A stretch of 64,000 nt of DNA from Capsulimonas corticalis (GCF_003574315.2 NZ_AP025739.1:4774001-4838000), one strand, 5' to 3'; shown: positions 1-9,205, numbered from the stretch's first letter. Translations and numbers: made by a program. The notes: generated by a model from the letters alone, not told the origin.

Positions 1-57
1 TCATCGGTAAGCACCGACCAAGAGTATTATTACAAGCTTCAAAAGTAACGATTACCG

Positions 58-86
58 CCGGCGCGGCGACTTATTCGCCGCGCCGG
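58..86. terminator. GC-rich hairpin upstream of first gene
   Basis: A perfect 12-bp inverted repeat (arms 58-69 and 75-86, CCGGCGCGGCGA and its complement) with a 5-base loop. No T-tract follows, so it may be a Rho-independent-like hairpin of a gene left of the window or a leader hairpin of the next gene. The rest of positions 1-130 shows no gene. Confidence 0.4.
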
Positions 87-130
87 AACCTCGATTGAAG
101 TTGTAGCATATCCTCGAAAGCGTACTTATC

Positions 131-1357
131 ATGAAGACTTCCATGTCCAACCATCACGTCACGGCCTTACTTGCCGGGCTAGGACTGCTTGCGACTGTTC
201 CGCTGGCGCATGCCGCTGAGCCCGAGAAATATCAGACAATCTCCGCTAAGACGATCCAGTGTGATGAAACGTCATTTCGCGCGGATTCGGACGGTAATCT
301 CCAGCCGAAGATCAAGTTTCATGTCACCATCGAAGGCCCGAAGCATGTTCGCATCGACGCGTCCGGGATCGATGACCCGAAGCCGGCGTTTTATGTTTAC
401 AGCGGCGCGAAGGAGTACGAGTATATCGGCTCCGACAGCAGCTATCGTATCTTTGACGGGCCGACGGACAGCGGTTCGGCTTCGGCGATCCGCAATCTTT
501 CGTGCGTCGATTTCATCTTGAAATCGGATCTCAACGACAAAGTGGATGACGGCGTCAAGCGGACCATCACGAAGGTTACCGTCGATGGAATGCCGATGAT
601 CCTGCGCACCGATTCTCGGGGACCATCCAAGGACAAAGAGGGCGTGGATACCATCTATGAAGACTGCCTTTGGTATCACGCGGATACGCTGCTGCCGTAC
701 AAGCGAACCGGGTTTATGGTGCAGGGCGACAAGCGCACGCCGACCCTGGGCGTGGAGTATACGAACTACGTCCTCAACAAACCCGTGGCCGCGACGAAGT
801 TTGTTTGGGCGCCGCCTGCCGGCGCCAAGGAATTCGTCATGCATACCCCTCCCGCTCCGCTGGCGGCTGGCGTGACGGCTCCGGATTTCACGGCGATCTC
901 GCCCGACGGTAAGCAAGTTAAGCTGTCGGACTTCAAGGGCAAGCCCGTCATCCTCGATTTCTGGGCGACCTGGTGCGGCCCCTGCCAGGCGGCCATGCCG
1001 CATCTGGAGAAGATTTACCAGCAAGTCAAAACCAAGGATGTCGTTATCCTCGCCGTTTGTGTTTGGGACAAGAAGCCCGACTATGAGAAGTGGGTCACGA
1101 AGAACATCGGGAGCAAATATAACTTCCCGGTCGCATTCGATCCCGCCGGCACAACGGACGGCGCGAGCATTGCCGGCAAGCTGTACCAGGTCTCCGGCAT
1201 CCCGACACAATTCGTCATCGATAAAGACGGCAAAATCGCCGCAGTCAGCGTCGGATACGACGAAAGCAAGCATGTCTTGGAAGATGCTCTCGGAAAACTC
1301 GGCGTCACCGTCGCGATGGCGGACGCCCCCGCGATTACTGTCGCCGCCAAGCCCTAG
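131..1357 (+). CDS. Secreted TlpA-family thioredoxin-like protein with N-terminal DUF2092-like domain
   Basis: 408 aa. An N-terminal signal peptide (hydrophobic LLAGLGLLATVPLAHA, cleavage near residue 28) directs it across the membrane. Residues about 30-235 resemble the beta-rich LolA/DUF2092-like domain found before thioredoxin domains in Planctomycetota and Armatimonadota. Residues about 248-395 are an AhpC/TSA-Redoxin domain (APDF start, FWATWCGPC) with the redox-active Cys-Gly-Pro-Cys at residues 282-285 and the cis-Pro region GIPTQFVIDKDG. Likely an extracytoplasmic thiol-disulfide reductase. A DUF2283 gene follows 29 bp downstream. The ATG has no strong ribosome site. The substrate is unknown. 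Confidence 0.85.
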   Translation: MKTSMSNHHVTALLAGLGLLATVPLAHAAEPEKYQTISAKTIQCDETSFRADSDGNLQPKIKFHVTIEGPKHVRIDASGIDDPKPAFYVYSGAKEYEYIGSDSSYRIFDGPTDSGSASAIRNLSCVDFILKSDLNDKVDDGVKRTITKVTVDGMPMILRTDSRGPSKDKEGVDTIYEDCLWYHADTLLPYKRTGFMVQGDKRTPTLGVEYTNYVLNKPVAATKFVWAPPAGAKEFVMHTPPAPLAAGVTAPDFTAISPDGKQVKLSDFKGKPVILDFWATWCGPCQAAMPHLEKIYQQVKTKDVVILAVCVWDKKPDYEKWVTKNIGSKYNFPVAFDPAGTTDGASIAGKLYQVSGIPTQFVIDKDGKIAAVSVGYDESKHVLEDALGKLGVTVAMADAPAITVAAKP

Positions 1358-1386
1358 CGGCGAGAGCGCATTTTATTGAATTATGG

Positions 1387-1629
1387 ATGAGCATCACGCC
1401 TATTATGAAAGTTACTTACGATTCTCAATCGGATCGTGTGCGCATTCTCTTTAGCAATGCGCCCATCGAACGCAGCGCCGCCGAGGCGGCCGGATTAACC
1501 CTCGACTACGATGACAAAGGCCACGTTGTGGGATTGGAGCTAGCGCAGGCCTCTCTGCGCATGCACGATCCCCGCGCCGTGGAGTTCGTGGAGGAAAGCG
1601 ACGCCATCGCCAACGAAGGCGTCGCCTGA
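1387..1629 (+). CDS. DUF2283 family small protein
   Basis: 80 aa from the upstream ATG, or 74 aa from the ATG at 1405 (MKVTYDSQSDRVRI), which is where family members usually begin. The pattern MKVTYD...D.V.I.F...P.......GL.LDYD..G.VVGLEL..AS is typical of DUF2283, a small beta-rich domain of unknown function often encoded near toxin-antitoxin or regulatory genes. It lies 29 bp after the thioredoxin gene and may be co-transcribed. No partner gene that would suggest a toxin-antitoxin pair is present. Confidence 0.75.
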   Translation: MSITPIMKVTYDSQSDRVRILFSNAPIERSAAEAAGLTLDYDDKGHVVGLELAQASLRMHDPRAVEFVEESDAIANEGVA

Positions 1630-1664
1630 TCTTCGCTGAGCTCTTACCTCAAGCCACAACACCA

Positions 1665-1697
1665 CAACGCCCATTTCTTTTTCAGAAATGGGCGTTG
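1665..1697. terminator. Bidirectional hairpin between convergent genes
   Basis: A perfect 14-bp stem (1665-1678 and 1684-1697) with loop TTTTC. It sits between the end of the DUF2283 gene and the end of the convergent DUF5695-like gene, so it can serve both. There is no long T-tract. Confidence 0.6.
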
Positions 1698-1739
1698 CGG
1701 CGTTGTATGAACCAACTCTTGCAAGCGAAGACGTTCGGA

Positions 1740-4502
1740 TTATCGATCGTTTAGCTTCACCCAAGTCACGCCGTCTTTCAGCGCGATCGGGTACGCTCCG
1801 TGCTCCAGCGCCGGCGTTTCCGAGGGGTGGTAGGCGCCGACACCGGAGATCTTTGCCGGCTGCTCGATTAGAAGCCGCGCCAGCGGAGTTTCTTTGGTTT
1901 TGGGGACGAGACCGATCCGCACGGCGTTAGTTTTGGTGTTAACCTCGACTGTGTCGAACGCGCCGGCGTCGAGGGTGAGCCAGAGACCGCGCGGAGCGAT
2001 GTAGACGCGGGACCGGAACGAGTCGCGGGGATGGATCGCGATCCAGTCGCCATGGTGTGTCACATTGCCGCCGAAGGCCTGCCAGCCGAAGTCGGGATGG
2101 TCGATCACATAGGTGGCGGCGTCGAGCGCGTGGCCGAAGAAATTCGGGCCGTAATCGCCGGAGTAGGCGTCCCACTTGAGCGTGGATGGGAACGTGTGGA
2201 ACGCCGCCGAGGCGAAACCATCCTGGTCGATATTAGATAGCGGGCCCATCACGCCGCCGTAGCCGACGCGCAGCAGGTAATAGTCGTCCGGATGGTCTCG
2301 GTACTCTTTCAATACCGGAATGGCGTTGAGTCCGGAGCCGTAGTGATGGATTTGACGCTCGATCCGGCTGAGCTTGCCGCCGTAGAGGAAGTCCCAGTAA
2401 CGGCGTGCGTCGCCGTTATAACCCCAATGGGGCAAGGTGGGCATGTAGCCGAGGATGGCGCTGAGCGTTACCTCCGCCTGCGCGTCATAGCCGAAGTACT
2501 TGGACCAGGAATAGACTTCCTCCTGGCCCGTGGAATCCCACGCCATCTCGCTGCCGAATGGGTAATCCCGCTTGCTCCAGCGATCGGCGCGTGTTTTCAT
2601 GCGCGCCTCCAGAGCGGCGGCCTTGTCCGTCCAGCCTTCGCGTTTTACGTCTTTGAGAAGCTCCAGGAAAACGTCGCCCTCCATCAGTCCCAGCTGCATG
2701 TATCCAACCGTGTCGTCGCCATTGGCGTCCGTACTCGTCAGATACATCGTGGTCTGGTAAGCCTGGTCGAGATACCAATCCCAGGGGTGATTTTTCACCA
2801 TGCCGGGATGGTTGCGCGCCACTCGGTACATTGCCCAGTAGGCGGCCACGACATGCGGATAATTGTATCCGCGCCCGATATCTTCCGAATCTTTCTTATT
2901 CCAGCTTGTCCAGCTCCGCCAGTCCTGAGCCGGATCGTACTGGAAGTTCGGCAGGCCCTTGGGATCATAATAGAACATGCTCTTGCGAACGCCGTATTTG
3001 TTGGGACCGTCTTTATACTGAATGCCGCCCCAAAGGACGCCGTCGACGAACTGCTCGTACTTTGCGACTTCCTCAGGGCTCGGCTGTCCAAATTCCTTCA
3101 TCGCGGCGGCGACATACGCGCCGGATCCTCCTTCATCGCCCAGCCCGGAGATCCAGACGCGGCTATCCTGCGTGACCTGCTTGTCGGCTTCCCGGTCGTA
3201 ACTGATCACGGAAGGACTGCGGCCGAAGGGGTCCTGGGGATCGACAAACCACTGCTTGGTCGTCAGGAATCGGCCCATGTCCGCCACCGCCCGCGCGGCC
3301 GGCTTGATCACATAATAACTGACCGTTTGCTTCAGACCATCCGCGTATGTGACAGTGAGGCGCGCTCGTCCCCAGGTTTTGCCGTGCAAAGCGTAGGCTT
3401 TCCAGCCGTTGCGCGCCGGGGGCGCGGCCGCTGTTGCAATAGCGCCCGCCGGCTCCACGCGGATCTCCTTCACAGCCTGGGGATACTTCAAGAACAGCCG
3501 GCCGTCCTGATCCATGGGGAGGACATAGCCCGGGATCCCGATCGCCAGCGGGCGTTTGTTCGCCTCCAGCGTCTTGTCGATATGGCGGATCGTATCGGAG
3601 AGCAGAAATTTGACCCCATAAGTGCGCGTCTCGCCCGGCGCGAGCGAGGCCATGGTCGGCGCGTTCCATTGCTTCACACCGCGCCATTCTTTCTCGGCGT
3701 AAGCCTCCGTGTGAACGAGCCAGTTCATCATGCCTTCAAACGTCTGCTCCGGCCGGCGCGGTTCGTTCAATAGTTGATACGCCTCGAAAGGCGTCTTTCC
3801 GTAGGGCGTCACGATCAGCGTCGGACCGTGTCCGCTGAGGCGAGTGACCTGGAGATAGCCCGCGTCCTGTCCGATATACGGATCGGAAAACGCGCATTTT
3901 TCGTGGGCTTCGGCAAGCTCACGGTTGGTAATGATGTTGTTGAACACCATCGGAATCCCGAGCGCGCCGATCTGCACGACGGAGGCGGATTTGTTTTTGA
4001 TATCGAACTTGAGCACGAGCTTGCCGCTGTCCAATGCCCAGGTGCGCGTGATTTGCAGCGGACAATCCGGGTCCAGCGTCGGAGTCAGGTCTGAAGAGGC
4101 GAGGGCGCCGCCCGTTGTTGGCAGCGGGGTGACAGGCTGCCGATGCTTGGCGGTGGAGTAATCCGTCCAATCTCCCGATGTCTGCGAGCGTAGACGCAGC
4201 GTCAGATCTCCCAGATCGAAAAAGCCGTCGCCGGAGCGCTCGGCGAGTCTGTCGGACGGGGTGAAGTCAAAGCCGGCTCCGCCGGCGGGCAGCAGCGCGG
4301 CGATCGTCTGTGACGACTTGACGAGCTTCAAGGCGAAGTCCGGCGTGGAAAAATCCATCGTTCCGTTCTCCATTCCAAGCGCCGTGGGCGCGCCCGGCGG
4401 CGCAGGCGCCTGGGCCAGGACGGAGTGCGGCGCCGGTGAACAGAGGCTGATCGAGATCATGCCGCCCAGCAGATAACGGGTCGATCGGTTCAAAATGCGC
4501 AC
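1740..4502 (-). CDS. Secreted DUF5695-like protein (probable carbohydrate-active enzyme)
   Basis: 920 aa from a GTG start at 4502, preceded by a GAGAGA ribosome site; the frame stays open upstream to 4586, but only the GTG start puts the signal peptide (RYLLGGMISISLCSPAPHSVLAQA) at the N terminus. An N-terminal beta-sandwich is followed by a long helical region rich in aromatic residues (YNYPHVVAAYWAMYRVARNHP, HWGYNGDARRYWDFLYGG), as in alpha/alpha-toroid glycosidases. I assign DUF5695 from this overall pattern; the catalytic activity is unknown. It is divergent from an AraC regulator, a common arrangement for regulated CAZyme genes. Confidence 0.65.
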   Translation of the reverse strand: MRILNRSTRYLLGGMISISLCSPAPHSVLAQAPAPPGAPTALGMENGTMDFSTPDFALKLVKSSQTIAALLPAGGAGFDFTPSDRLAERSGDGFFDLGDLTLRLRSQTSGDWTDYSTAKHRQPVTPLPTTGGALASSDLTPTLDPDCPLQITRTWALDSGKLVLKFDIKNKSASVVQIGALGIPMVFNNIITNRELAEAHEKCAFSDPYIGQDAGYLQVTRLSGHGPTLIVTPYGKTPFEAYQLLNEPRRPEQTFEGMMNWLVHTEAYAEKEWRGVKQWNAPTMASLAPGETRTYGVKFLLSDTIRHIDKTLEANKRPLAIGIPGYVLPMDQDGRLFLKYPQAVKEIRVEPAGAIATAAAPPARNGWKAYALHGKTWGRARLTVTYADGLKQTVSYYVIKPAARAVADMGRFLTTKQWFVDPQDPFGRSPSVISYDREADKQVTQDSRVWISGLGDEGGSGAYVAAAMKEFGQPSPEEVAKYEQFVDGVLWGGIQYKDGPNKYGVRKSMFYYDPKGLPNFQYDPAQDWRSWTSWNKKDSEDIGRGYNYPHVVAAYWAMYRVARNHPGMVKNHPWDWYLDQAYQTTMYLTSTDANGDDTVGYMQLGLMEGDVFLELLKDVKREGWTDKAAALEARMKTRADRWSKRDYPFGSEMAWDSTGQEEVYSWSKYFGYDAQAEVTLSAILGYMPTLPHWGYNGDARRYWDFLYGGKLSRIERQIHHYGSGLNAIPVLKEYRDHPDDYYLLRVGYGGVMGPLSNIDQDGFASAAFHTFPSTLKWDAYSGDYGPNFFGHALDAATYVIDHPDFGWQAFGGNVTHHGDWIAIHPRDSFRSRVYIAPRGLWLTLDAGAFDTVEVNTKTNAVRIGLVPKTKETPLARLLIEQPAKISGVGAYHPSETPALEHGAYPIALKDGVTWVKLNDR

Positions 4503-4693
4503 GGTGGTAATTTCTCTCTTTGTACGATATCTCCCATTATCCCATGGCCGTTTGCGGACGGCAATAGGAAACATTATCGATCCCATGGAAGATATTGACC
4601 CGGGTGATATTCCAGGGCAAATGGGCGGGATTCCGAGCGGCGCGCGTGTGGATCAATATTTTCCATGTTTTGGCAGTGTTTTACATTGCTCGA

Positions 4694-4721
4694 TTGTGGG
4701 CGCTCTGTGTTAAACTATACT
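4694..4721 (+). promoter_or_regulatory. Predicted sigma70-type promoter
   Basis: TTGTGG (4694-4699), a 16-base spacer, then TATACT (4716-4721). It points toward the AraC gene, but an intrinsic terminator lies only about 50-75 bases downstream. Confidence 0.5.
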
Positions 4722-4727
4722 ATCAGG

Positions 4728-4800
4728 CTTGCCGCAACGGATGCGGATTGCTTATGACGCGTTGAAGCGTCCATCGTTTTGCGAATCGATGGACTTTTTT
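4728..4800 (+). ncRNA. Candidate small RNA or attenuated leader upstream of AraC gene
   Basis: A transcript from the promoter ending at 4721 would begin near 4728 and reach the T-tract at 4795-4800, giving about 73 nt. It contains a CCGC...GCGG hairpin and the terminator hairpin. It could be a free small RNA or a leader whose termination is regulated before the AraC gene at 4880. No known family was recognised. Confidence 0.35.
4769..4800 (+). terminator. Intrinsic terminator in the AraC leader
   Basis: Stem GTCCATCG / CGATGGAC (4769-4776 and 4787-4794) with a 10-base loop followed by six T residues. It is oriented with the + strand, about 80 bp before the AraC start. Confidence 0.6.
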
Positions 4801-4879
4801 ATTCTGCGGCTTTGGTACTTTCGCATCCACTGCGATTTACCATCTGTTTTGAGCGAGGCGCTCAGGAAGAGAACTGGTA

Positions 4880-5872
4880 ATGAACACATCCGCGTCGGTT
4901 TGGACTTCGGCGCCGGAGCGCCACTATCGGGATTTGGCGTCGCCGGCGGCGAAAGATGTCGATCAGCTGCGCGAGGCGATCCTTCAGATCGGCCTCAGCG
5001 CGCTCTCCTCCAGCGATTCCCGCGCCCTGGTCCTGCCTCCTCCCAAACACTTTGCGCCCAAGCGGGTGGAGGGGCACAAAGATCTCCATCATCATCGGTA
5101 TTTGGAGATCGGCATTGTCACGAAAGGCGAGATGACGATCTGGTGGGAGGGAAGCACCGCCCAGTGCGCCGCCGGATCCGTGTTTGTGATTCCTCCAGGC
5201 GTGCGCTACCTTCCGCATGCGGACGTTCCCGGCCGGAGCAAGACGCCGCATTCCGTCGTCTGGCTGGCGCTGCACCGGGGCTGTGCGGTGGTGCATATGT
5301 GCTCGCTGAAGGACAGCGTGCATCAGCTCAGCGAATACTATTCGTTCACCGAGGCGCAGGTGACAAATGTCGCGCGCAGCATTTCGCAGGAGCTGGCCGA
5401 GCGCTCGCCCAACTATGACACCGTCATTCGCGGTGGGCTGTTGTGCCTGTTCACCTGGCTGCAGCGCGCCCCGGTGCATCGGATTTCGCGCATGAGCGGA
5501 ACGGGCAAGGATGCGAAACCCGGCGACGACGATACGTTCAGCAACCGGGTCGAGTCGTATTTCCTGTCTCACTACCATCGCCCCATCTCTCTCTCGCAAG
5601 TCGCGTCCTCCATGGGATGCAGTCCGGCGCATCTGTGCCGGCACTTTCGGGCGCTGACGGGGCAGACGCCGTTTCAGTTTCTGCGCGATGTCCGCATTGA
5701 GGCGGCGAAGCGGCTTCTGTGCTCCGAGGTTCCGATCGCCCGGGTCGCTGAGATGGTGGGTTTCGACGATCCGCTGTACTTCAGCAAGGTCTTTTCCGGA
5801 CGCACCGGCGAATCGCCGCATAGCTACCGGGTGCGTTCGCGCACGAACGGCTATCAAGAACTGGCGTCCTGA
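4880..5872 (+). CDS. AraC-family transcriptional regulator with cupin-like sensor
   Basis: 330 aa. An AGGAAGAG ribosome site precedes the ATG. Residues about 50-145 form an AraC-type cupin sugar-sensing domain (HHHRYLEIGIVTKGEMTIWWEG, then VFVIPPGVRYLPH). Residues about 229-318 contain the two helix-turn-helix units (ISLSQVASSMGCSPAHLCRHF and VARVAEMVGFDDPLYFSKVF-like sequence). It probably controls the divergent DUF5695-like gene and/or the GH35 gene 237 bp downstream in response to a sugar. No effector can be named from the sequence. Confidence 0.9.
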   Translation: MNTSASVWTSAPERHYRDLASPAAKDVDQLREAILQIGLSALSSSDSRALVLPPPKHFAPKRVEGHKDLHHHRYLEIGIVTKGEMTIWWEGSTAQCAAGSVFVIPPGVRYLPHADVPGRSKTPHSVVWLALHRGCAVVHMCSLKDSVHQLSEYYSFTEAQVTNVARSISQELAERSPNYDTVIRGGLLCLFTWLQRAPVHRISRMSGTGKDAKPGDDDTFSNRVESYFLSHYHRPISLSQVASSMGCSPAHLCRHFRALTGQTPFQFLRDVRIEAAKRLLCSEVPIARVAEMVGFDDPLYFSKVFSGRTGESPHSYRVRSRTNGYQELAS

Positions 5873-5925
5873 TCGCGGCGCGATATTTTCCACATCACAG
5901 CATCGATAGCGCGGTCTGCATATGA

Positions 5926-5962
5926 GAATGCCTGGCGAACAAATGCGCCAGGCATTCTTTTT
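5926..5962 (+). terminator. Intrinsic terminator after AraC gene
   Basis: A perfect 12-bp stem (GAATGCCTGGCG at 5926-5937, complement at 5946-5957), an 8-base loop and five T residues. It ends the AraC transcript. The remaining gap to 6110 holds a GTAAGCG-TTTCC stretch near 6010 that only weakly resembles a LacI-type operator. Confidence 0.85.
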
Positions 5963-6109
5963 GCATGCGCAGGACTGACTGCGAGGGTGGCCGCCGCGCC
6001 CTGTTTACCGTAAGCGTTTCCGTTATCTCGGACAGGATTCCTTGCCTCGAACGGTGAACAACCGAGCAGCCGCTTTCGGCTGCGTATTTCGACGACTAAG
6101 GGTTCTACG

Positions 6110-7864
6110 ATGAAGACATTTGCTATCTCCGGTGATTCATTTACATATGGCGGCGAGCCGATTCAGATCATCTCCGGCGCACTTCACTATTTCCGTATCC
6201 TGCCGGAGCACTGGGAAGACCGCCTGTTAAAGCTCAAGGCGTGCGGTCTCAATGCGGTCGAAACGTATATGCCCTGGAACCACCATCAGCCGTCTCCCGA
6301 CCAATTTTGCTTTGAGGGGATGCTCGATGTCGTTCGTTTTATCCAAATGGCCCATCAGCTCGACTTAATGGTGATCGTCCGCCCCAGCCCGTATATTTGC
6401 GCCGAATGGGAGTTTGGGGGACTGCCGGCATGGCTGCTGGCGGATCCGGGAATGCGGCTGCGCTGCATGCATCCGGCGTATCTCGTCGCCGTTGAACGGT
6501 ATCACGCCGCCGTGCTGCCGCTTCTGGCGCCGCTGCAATGCACGCAGGGCGGCCCGATCATCGCGATGCAGATCGAGAACGAATATGGAAGCTATGGAAA
6601 CGACCATCAGTATCTGCGTTTTCTGGAGGACAGCATCCGGGCGCACGGCGTGGATGTGCTGCTGATGACCTCCGATGGACCGACCGAACCCATGCTTCAG
6701 GGCGGAACACTGCCGCACGTTCATAAAACCGCGAACTTCGGTTCCCACCCGCTAGACGCATTCCGCACGCTGCGCAAGTATCAGCCGGGCGGCCCCATGA
6801 TGTGCATGGAGTTTTGGAACGGCTGGTTCGATCATTGGGGAGCGCCGCACCATACGCGGGCGTCGGAGGACGTCGCGCCGGATCTGGATGCGCTGCTGGC
6901 GACGGGCGCCTCGGTCAATATCTATATGTTCCATGGCGGCACGAACTTCGGCTTCTCCAACGGCGCCAACTGCACGCCGGAGGCGAAGGGCGTCCAGAAC
7001 TATCAGCCTACGGTGACGAGCTACGATTACGACGCCCCCTTGAACGAGGCGGGGGATCCGACGCCGAAATATGAAGCGTTCCGGAATGTGATCGGCAAGT
7101 ACCGCACGCTGCCGGACATCCCGGTCCCAGGGCCGTCGCCGAAGGCGGCGTATGGCGCTGTCGAACTCACGCATCAGGCAGGACTGTTCGACAGTTTGTC
7201 CCAGATTTCTGACGGCGTCCGCCGAACCAATCCGGAAACGATGGAAGAATTGGGTCAGAATTACGGCTTCATTCTTTACCGGACGCACGTCGCGGGACCG
7301 CGTCCGGCGGAGAATTTGGTTCTTCAGGAAGTGCGAGACCGCGCCCATATTTTCGTGAACGGCGAGTTTCGCGGCGTCTTTTACCGCAACGATCTGGAGA
7401 CGACGATTCCGGTGGAGATTCCCGCCGAGGGCGCGCAGCTGGACATTCTCGTCGAGAATATGGGACGCGTCAACTATGGCCCATTGATGAACGAGCGCAA
7501 GGGCGTGACCGAGGGTATACGCTTGGGCAATCAGTTCTTGTTTGGCTGGGAGATCTTTTGCCTGCCGTTGGAAGACCTTTCTTCGGTCCCGTTCACCGAA
7601 GCGACAGCCCGCGCGCTGCCGGGATTCTTCCGGGGGACGCTCCATGTGGAGACGCTAGCGGACACGTTCCTGTCGCTTCCCGGCTGGACAAAAGGCGTGG
7701 CGTTCATCAATGGCTTCAACCTCGGGCGCTACTGGAATCAGGAGCCGCATCGGGCTCTCTACGTCCCGGCGCCGCTGCTTCGCGCGGGCGCGAACGAAGT
7801 GATCCTGTTCGAACTGGAGGGAATGAAGCAGGCAATCGTCGAATTCCGAGATTCGCCGATCTAA
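6110..7864 (+). CDS. GH35 beta-galactosidase
   Basis: 584 aa, close to the usual length of bacterial single-chain GH35 enzymes. Residues 1-330 form the TIM barrel, with the family signatures SGALHYFRI, RPSPYICAEWEFGGLPAWLL and QIENEYGSYGND. By homology Glu158 (in ENEYG) is the acid/base and Glu234 (in MCMEFWNGWFDHWG) the nucleophile. C-terminal jelly-roll domains end with FINGFNLGRYWNQEPH. There is no signal peptide, so it acts in the cytoplasm on imported beta-galactosides. A GntR/LacI regulator and a sugar importer follow, consistent with uptake and then hydrolysis. Confidence 0.95.
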   Translation: MKTFAISGDSFTYGGEPIQIISGALHYFRILPEHWEDRLLKLKACGLNAVETYMPWNHHQPSPDQFCFEGMLDVVRFIQMAHQLDLMVIVRPSPYICAEWEFGGLPAWLLADPGMRLRCMHPAYLVAVERYHAAVLPLLAPLQCTQGGPIIAMQIENEYGSYGNDHQYLRFLEDSIRAHGVDVLLMTSDGPTEPMLQGGTLPHVHKTANFGSHPLDAFRTLRKYQPGGPMMCMEFWNGWFDHWGAPHHTRASEDVAPDLDALLATGASVNIYMFHGGTNFGFSNGANCTPEAKGVQNYQPTVTSYDYDAPLNEAGDPTPKYEAFRNVIGKYRTLPDIPVPGPSPKAAYGAVELTHQAGLFDSLSQISDGVRRTNPETMEELGQNYGFILYRTHVAGPRPAENLVLQEVRDRAHIFVNGEFRGVFYRNDLETTIPVEIPAEGAQLDILVENMGRVNYGPLMNERKGVTEGIRLGNQFLFGWEIFCLPLEDLSSVPFTEATARALPGFFRGTLHVETLADTFLSLPGWTKGVAFINGFNLGRYWNQEPHRALYVPAPLLRAGANEVILFELEGMKQAIVEFRDSPI

Positions 7865-7902
7865 GCGTTCAACCAAATACAACCCAATCGCCACCAAAGA
7901 CG

Positions 7903-7958
7903 ATCCTGTCGATATGTATAAAATATATATTGACAGGATTTCTCTTTGTGTATATACT
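7903..7958 (+). promoter_or_regulatory. Consensus promoter with overlapping palindromic operator
   Basis: TTGACA (7930-7935), a 17-base spacer and TATACT (7953-7958) make a near-consensus promoter. An imperfect 37-bp palindrome (7903-7939, ATCCTGTC...GACAGGAT, 15 of 18 pairs matching) covers the -35 box. This arrangement fits repression, most simply autorepression by the regulator encoded at 8002, which would also control the importer genes. Confidence 0.8.
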
Positions 7959-8001
7959 TGGTCTATTCTGGCTGTTTCTGGTAACAGACGCCAACTCTTC
8001 C

Positions 8002-9177
8002 ATGACAACCAACAGCGTGAGTCCACAGCAACTATTTTTGACAATACAGGAACGCATCGAGTCCGGCCGATACGCGCCGGGCGCGTGGCTTCCCACCGAA
8101 CGCACTCTGGCGCAGGAGTTCTCCGTGGACCGCTCCGGAATCCGCAGCGCTCTCGCGCAGCTGGAGGAGAAGGGGCTGATCACGCGGGAGCCGGGCCGTC
8201 GGCCCTGGGTCACCCAGCGCGGCGAAAAGCGAAAGCGCGCCTCGGACCCGGTCCCCGCCGTCTCATCCGTGCAGCGCAGCGTCGTCGCTATTCTTCCTCA
8301 GCATCCCATGCACCCGGCGTCGCTCTTTATTCTCCACGGTCTCAACACGGCGCTGCGCAGCGGCGGCGCGCCGCCGCTGCGCTTGCAGGTGTTCGACACC
8401 AATGGCGACAGCGACAGCTCGGCCGTGGATCTGGAGAAGCAGGCGCTGGACGCCGTTTTGGATGAGAACGTCGCCGGCGTCGTCATCTGGCATATGGGCG
8501 GCGAGGATACGCTTCCTCAGCTGCGTGAACTTCAGGCGCGCGGCGTGCCGGTCGTCTTTATCGACCGCTATCCTGATGGACATTACTGCGACTATGTCGG
8601 CGTGGATAACCAGGCGAGCATCGAAGAAGCGATCACTCATCTGCGCAGCCTGGGACATCACCGGATCGCCCATCTGACGACCGATGAGCCGACGACGGCG
8701 GTTATTGAGCGCCGCGACTCGTACCTGGAGATCATGTCGGCGTCCTGGTCCGAGCCGAGGCCGGAGTGGCTGTTCGTGCTCGTGCGTAAGGACATTCGGT
8801 ATGTCAAGAACGAGGCGGCGGTGCGCGCCGCCTTTGACCAGTTTTTCGGAGCCCCGGAGCCGCCGACCGCGATCATCACGATGAATGACGCGCTGGCGCA
8901 TTACTTCATGCATGAGGCCGCGTCGCGCGGCAAATCCGCGCCGGCCGACTTCAGCATCATCGGCTTCGACAATGTCGAGCGCCATTCGCCGCGGCCCGCC
9001 ACACTCACCACGATGCACCAGCCGTTTGACAAAATGGGACGGCGCGCGGCGAAGCTGCTGCTGGAGCGTCTCGCCAACCCCGACAAAAATCTCGAGAAGC
9101 GGCATATTTTGATGTCCGCTCCGCTTCTCGTCCGATCGACCTGTCGATCTCTGGAAAACGCCCACGCGGATTCCTGA
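8002..9177 (+). CDS. GntR-type winged helix / LacI-type effector regulator (AraR-like architecture)
   Basis: 391 aa. The frame is open from 7558, inside the GH35 gene, but the promoter at 7930-7958 and the N terminus of the DNA-binding domain place the start at ATG 8002. Residues about 7-67 are a GntR winged helix (QERIESGRYAPGAWLPTERTLAQ...RSALAQLEEKGLITREPG). Residues about 85-385 are a LacI/periplasmic-binding-like sensor (GVVIWHMGG, PVVFIDRYPDG, LGHHRIAHLT, SIIGFDNVERHSP). This is the architecture of the Bacillus subtilis arabinose repressor AraR. It lies 28 bp before the importer gene and is probably its repressor. Confidence 0.9.
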   Translation: MTTNSVSPQQLFLTIQERIESGRYAPGAWLPTERTLAQEFSVDRSGIRSALAQLEEKGLITREPGRRPWVTQRGEKRKRASDPVPAVSSVQRSVVAILPQHPMHPASLFILHGLNTALRSGGAPPLRLQVFDTNGDSDSSAVDLEKQALDAVLDENVAGVVIWHMGGEDTLPQLRELQARGVPVVFIDRYPDGHYCDYVGVDNQASIEEAITHLRSLGHHRIAHLTTDEPTTAVIERRDSYLEIMSASWSEPRPEWLFVLVRKDIRYVKNEAAVRAAFDQFFGAPEPPTAIITMNDALAHYFMHEAASRGKSAPADFSIIGFDNVERHSPRPATLTTMHQPFDKMGRRAAKLLLERLANPDKNLEKRHILMSAPLLVRSTCRSLENAHADS

Positions 9178-9205
9178 ACGCATTGCTCGCTTTGGGTTTT
9201 TAACT

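Noticed and set aside
1387-1629. DUF2283 gene as part of a toxin-antitoxin pair
   Set aside because: No partner toxin or antitoxin gene is adjacent; the neighbour is a secreted thioredoxin.
2292-3773. A 493-codon frame opposite the DUF5695-like gene
   Set aside because: Shadow frame without motifs or ribosome site.
6001-6025. GTAAGCG-TTTCC stretch as a catabolite-response or LacI operator before GH35
   Set aside because: Only one half matches such sites and there is no adjacent promoter that fits.
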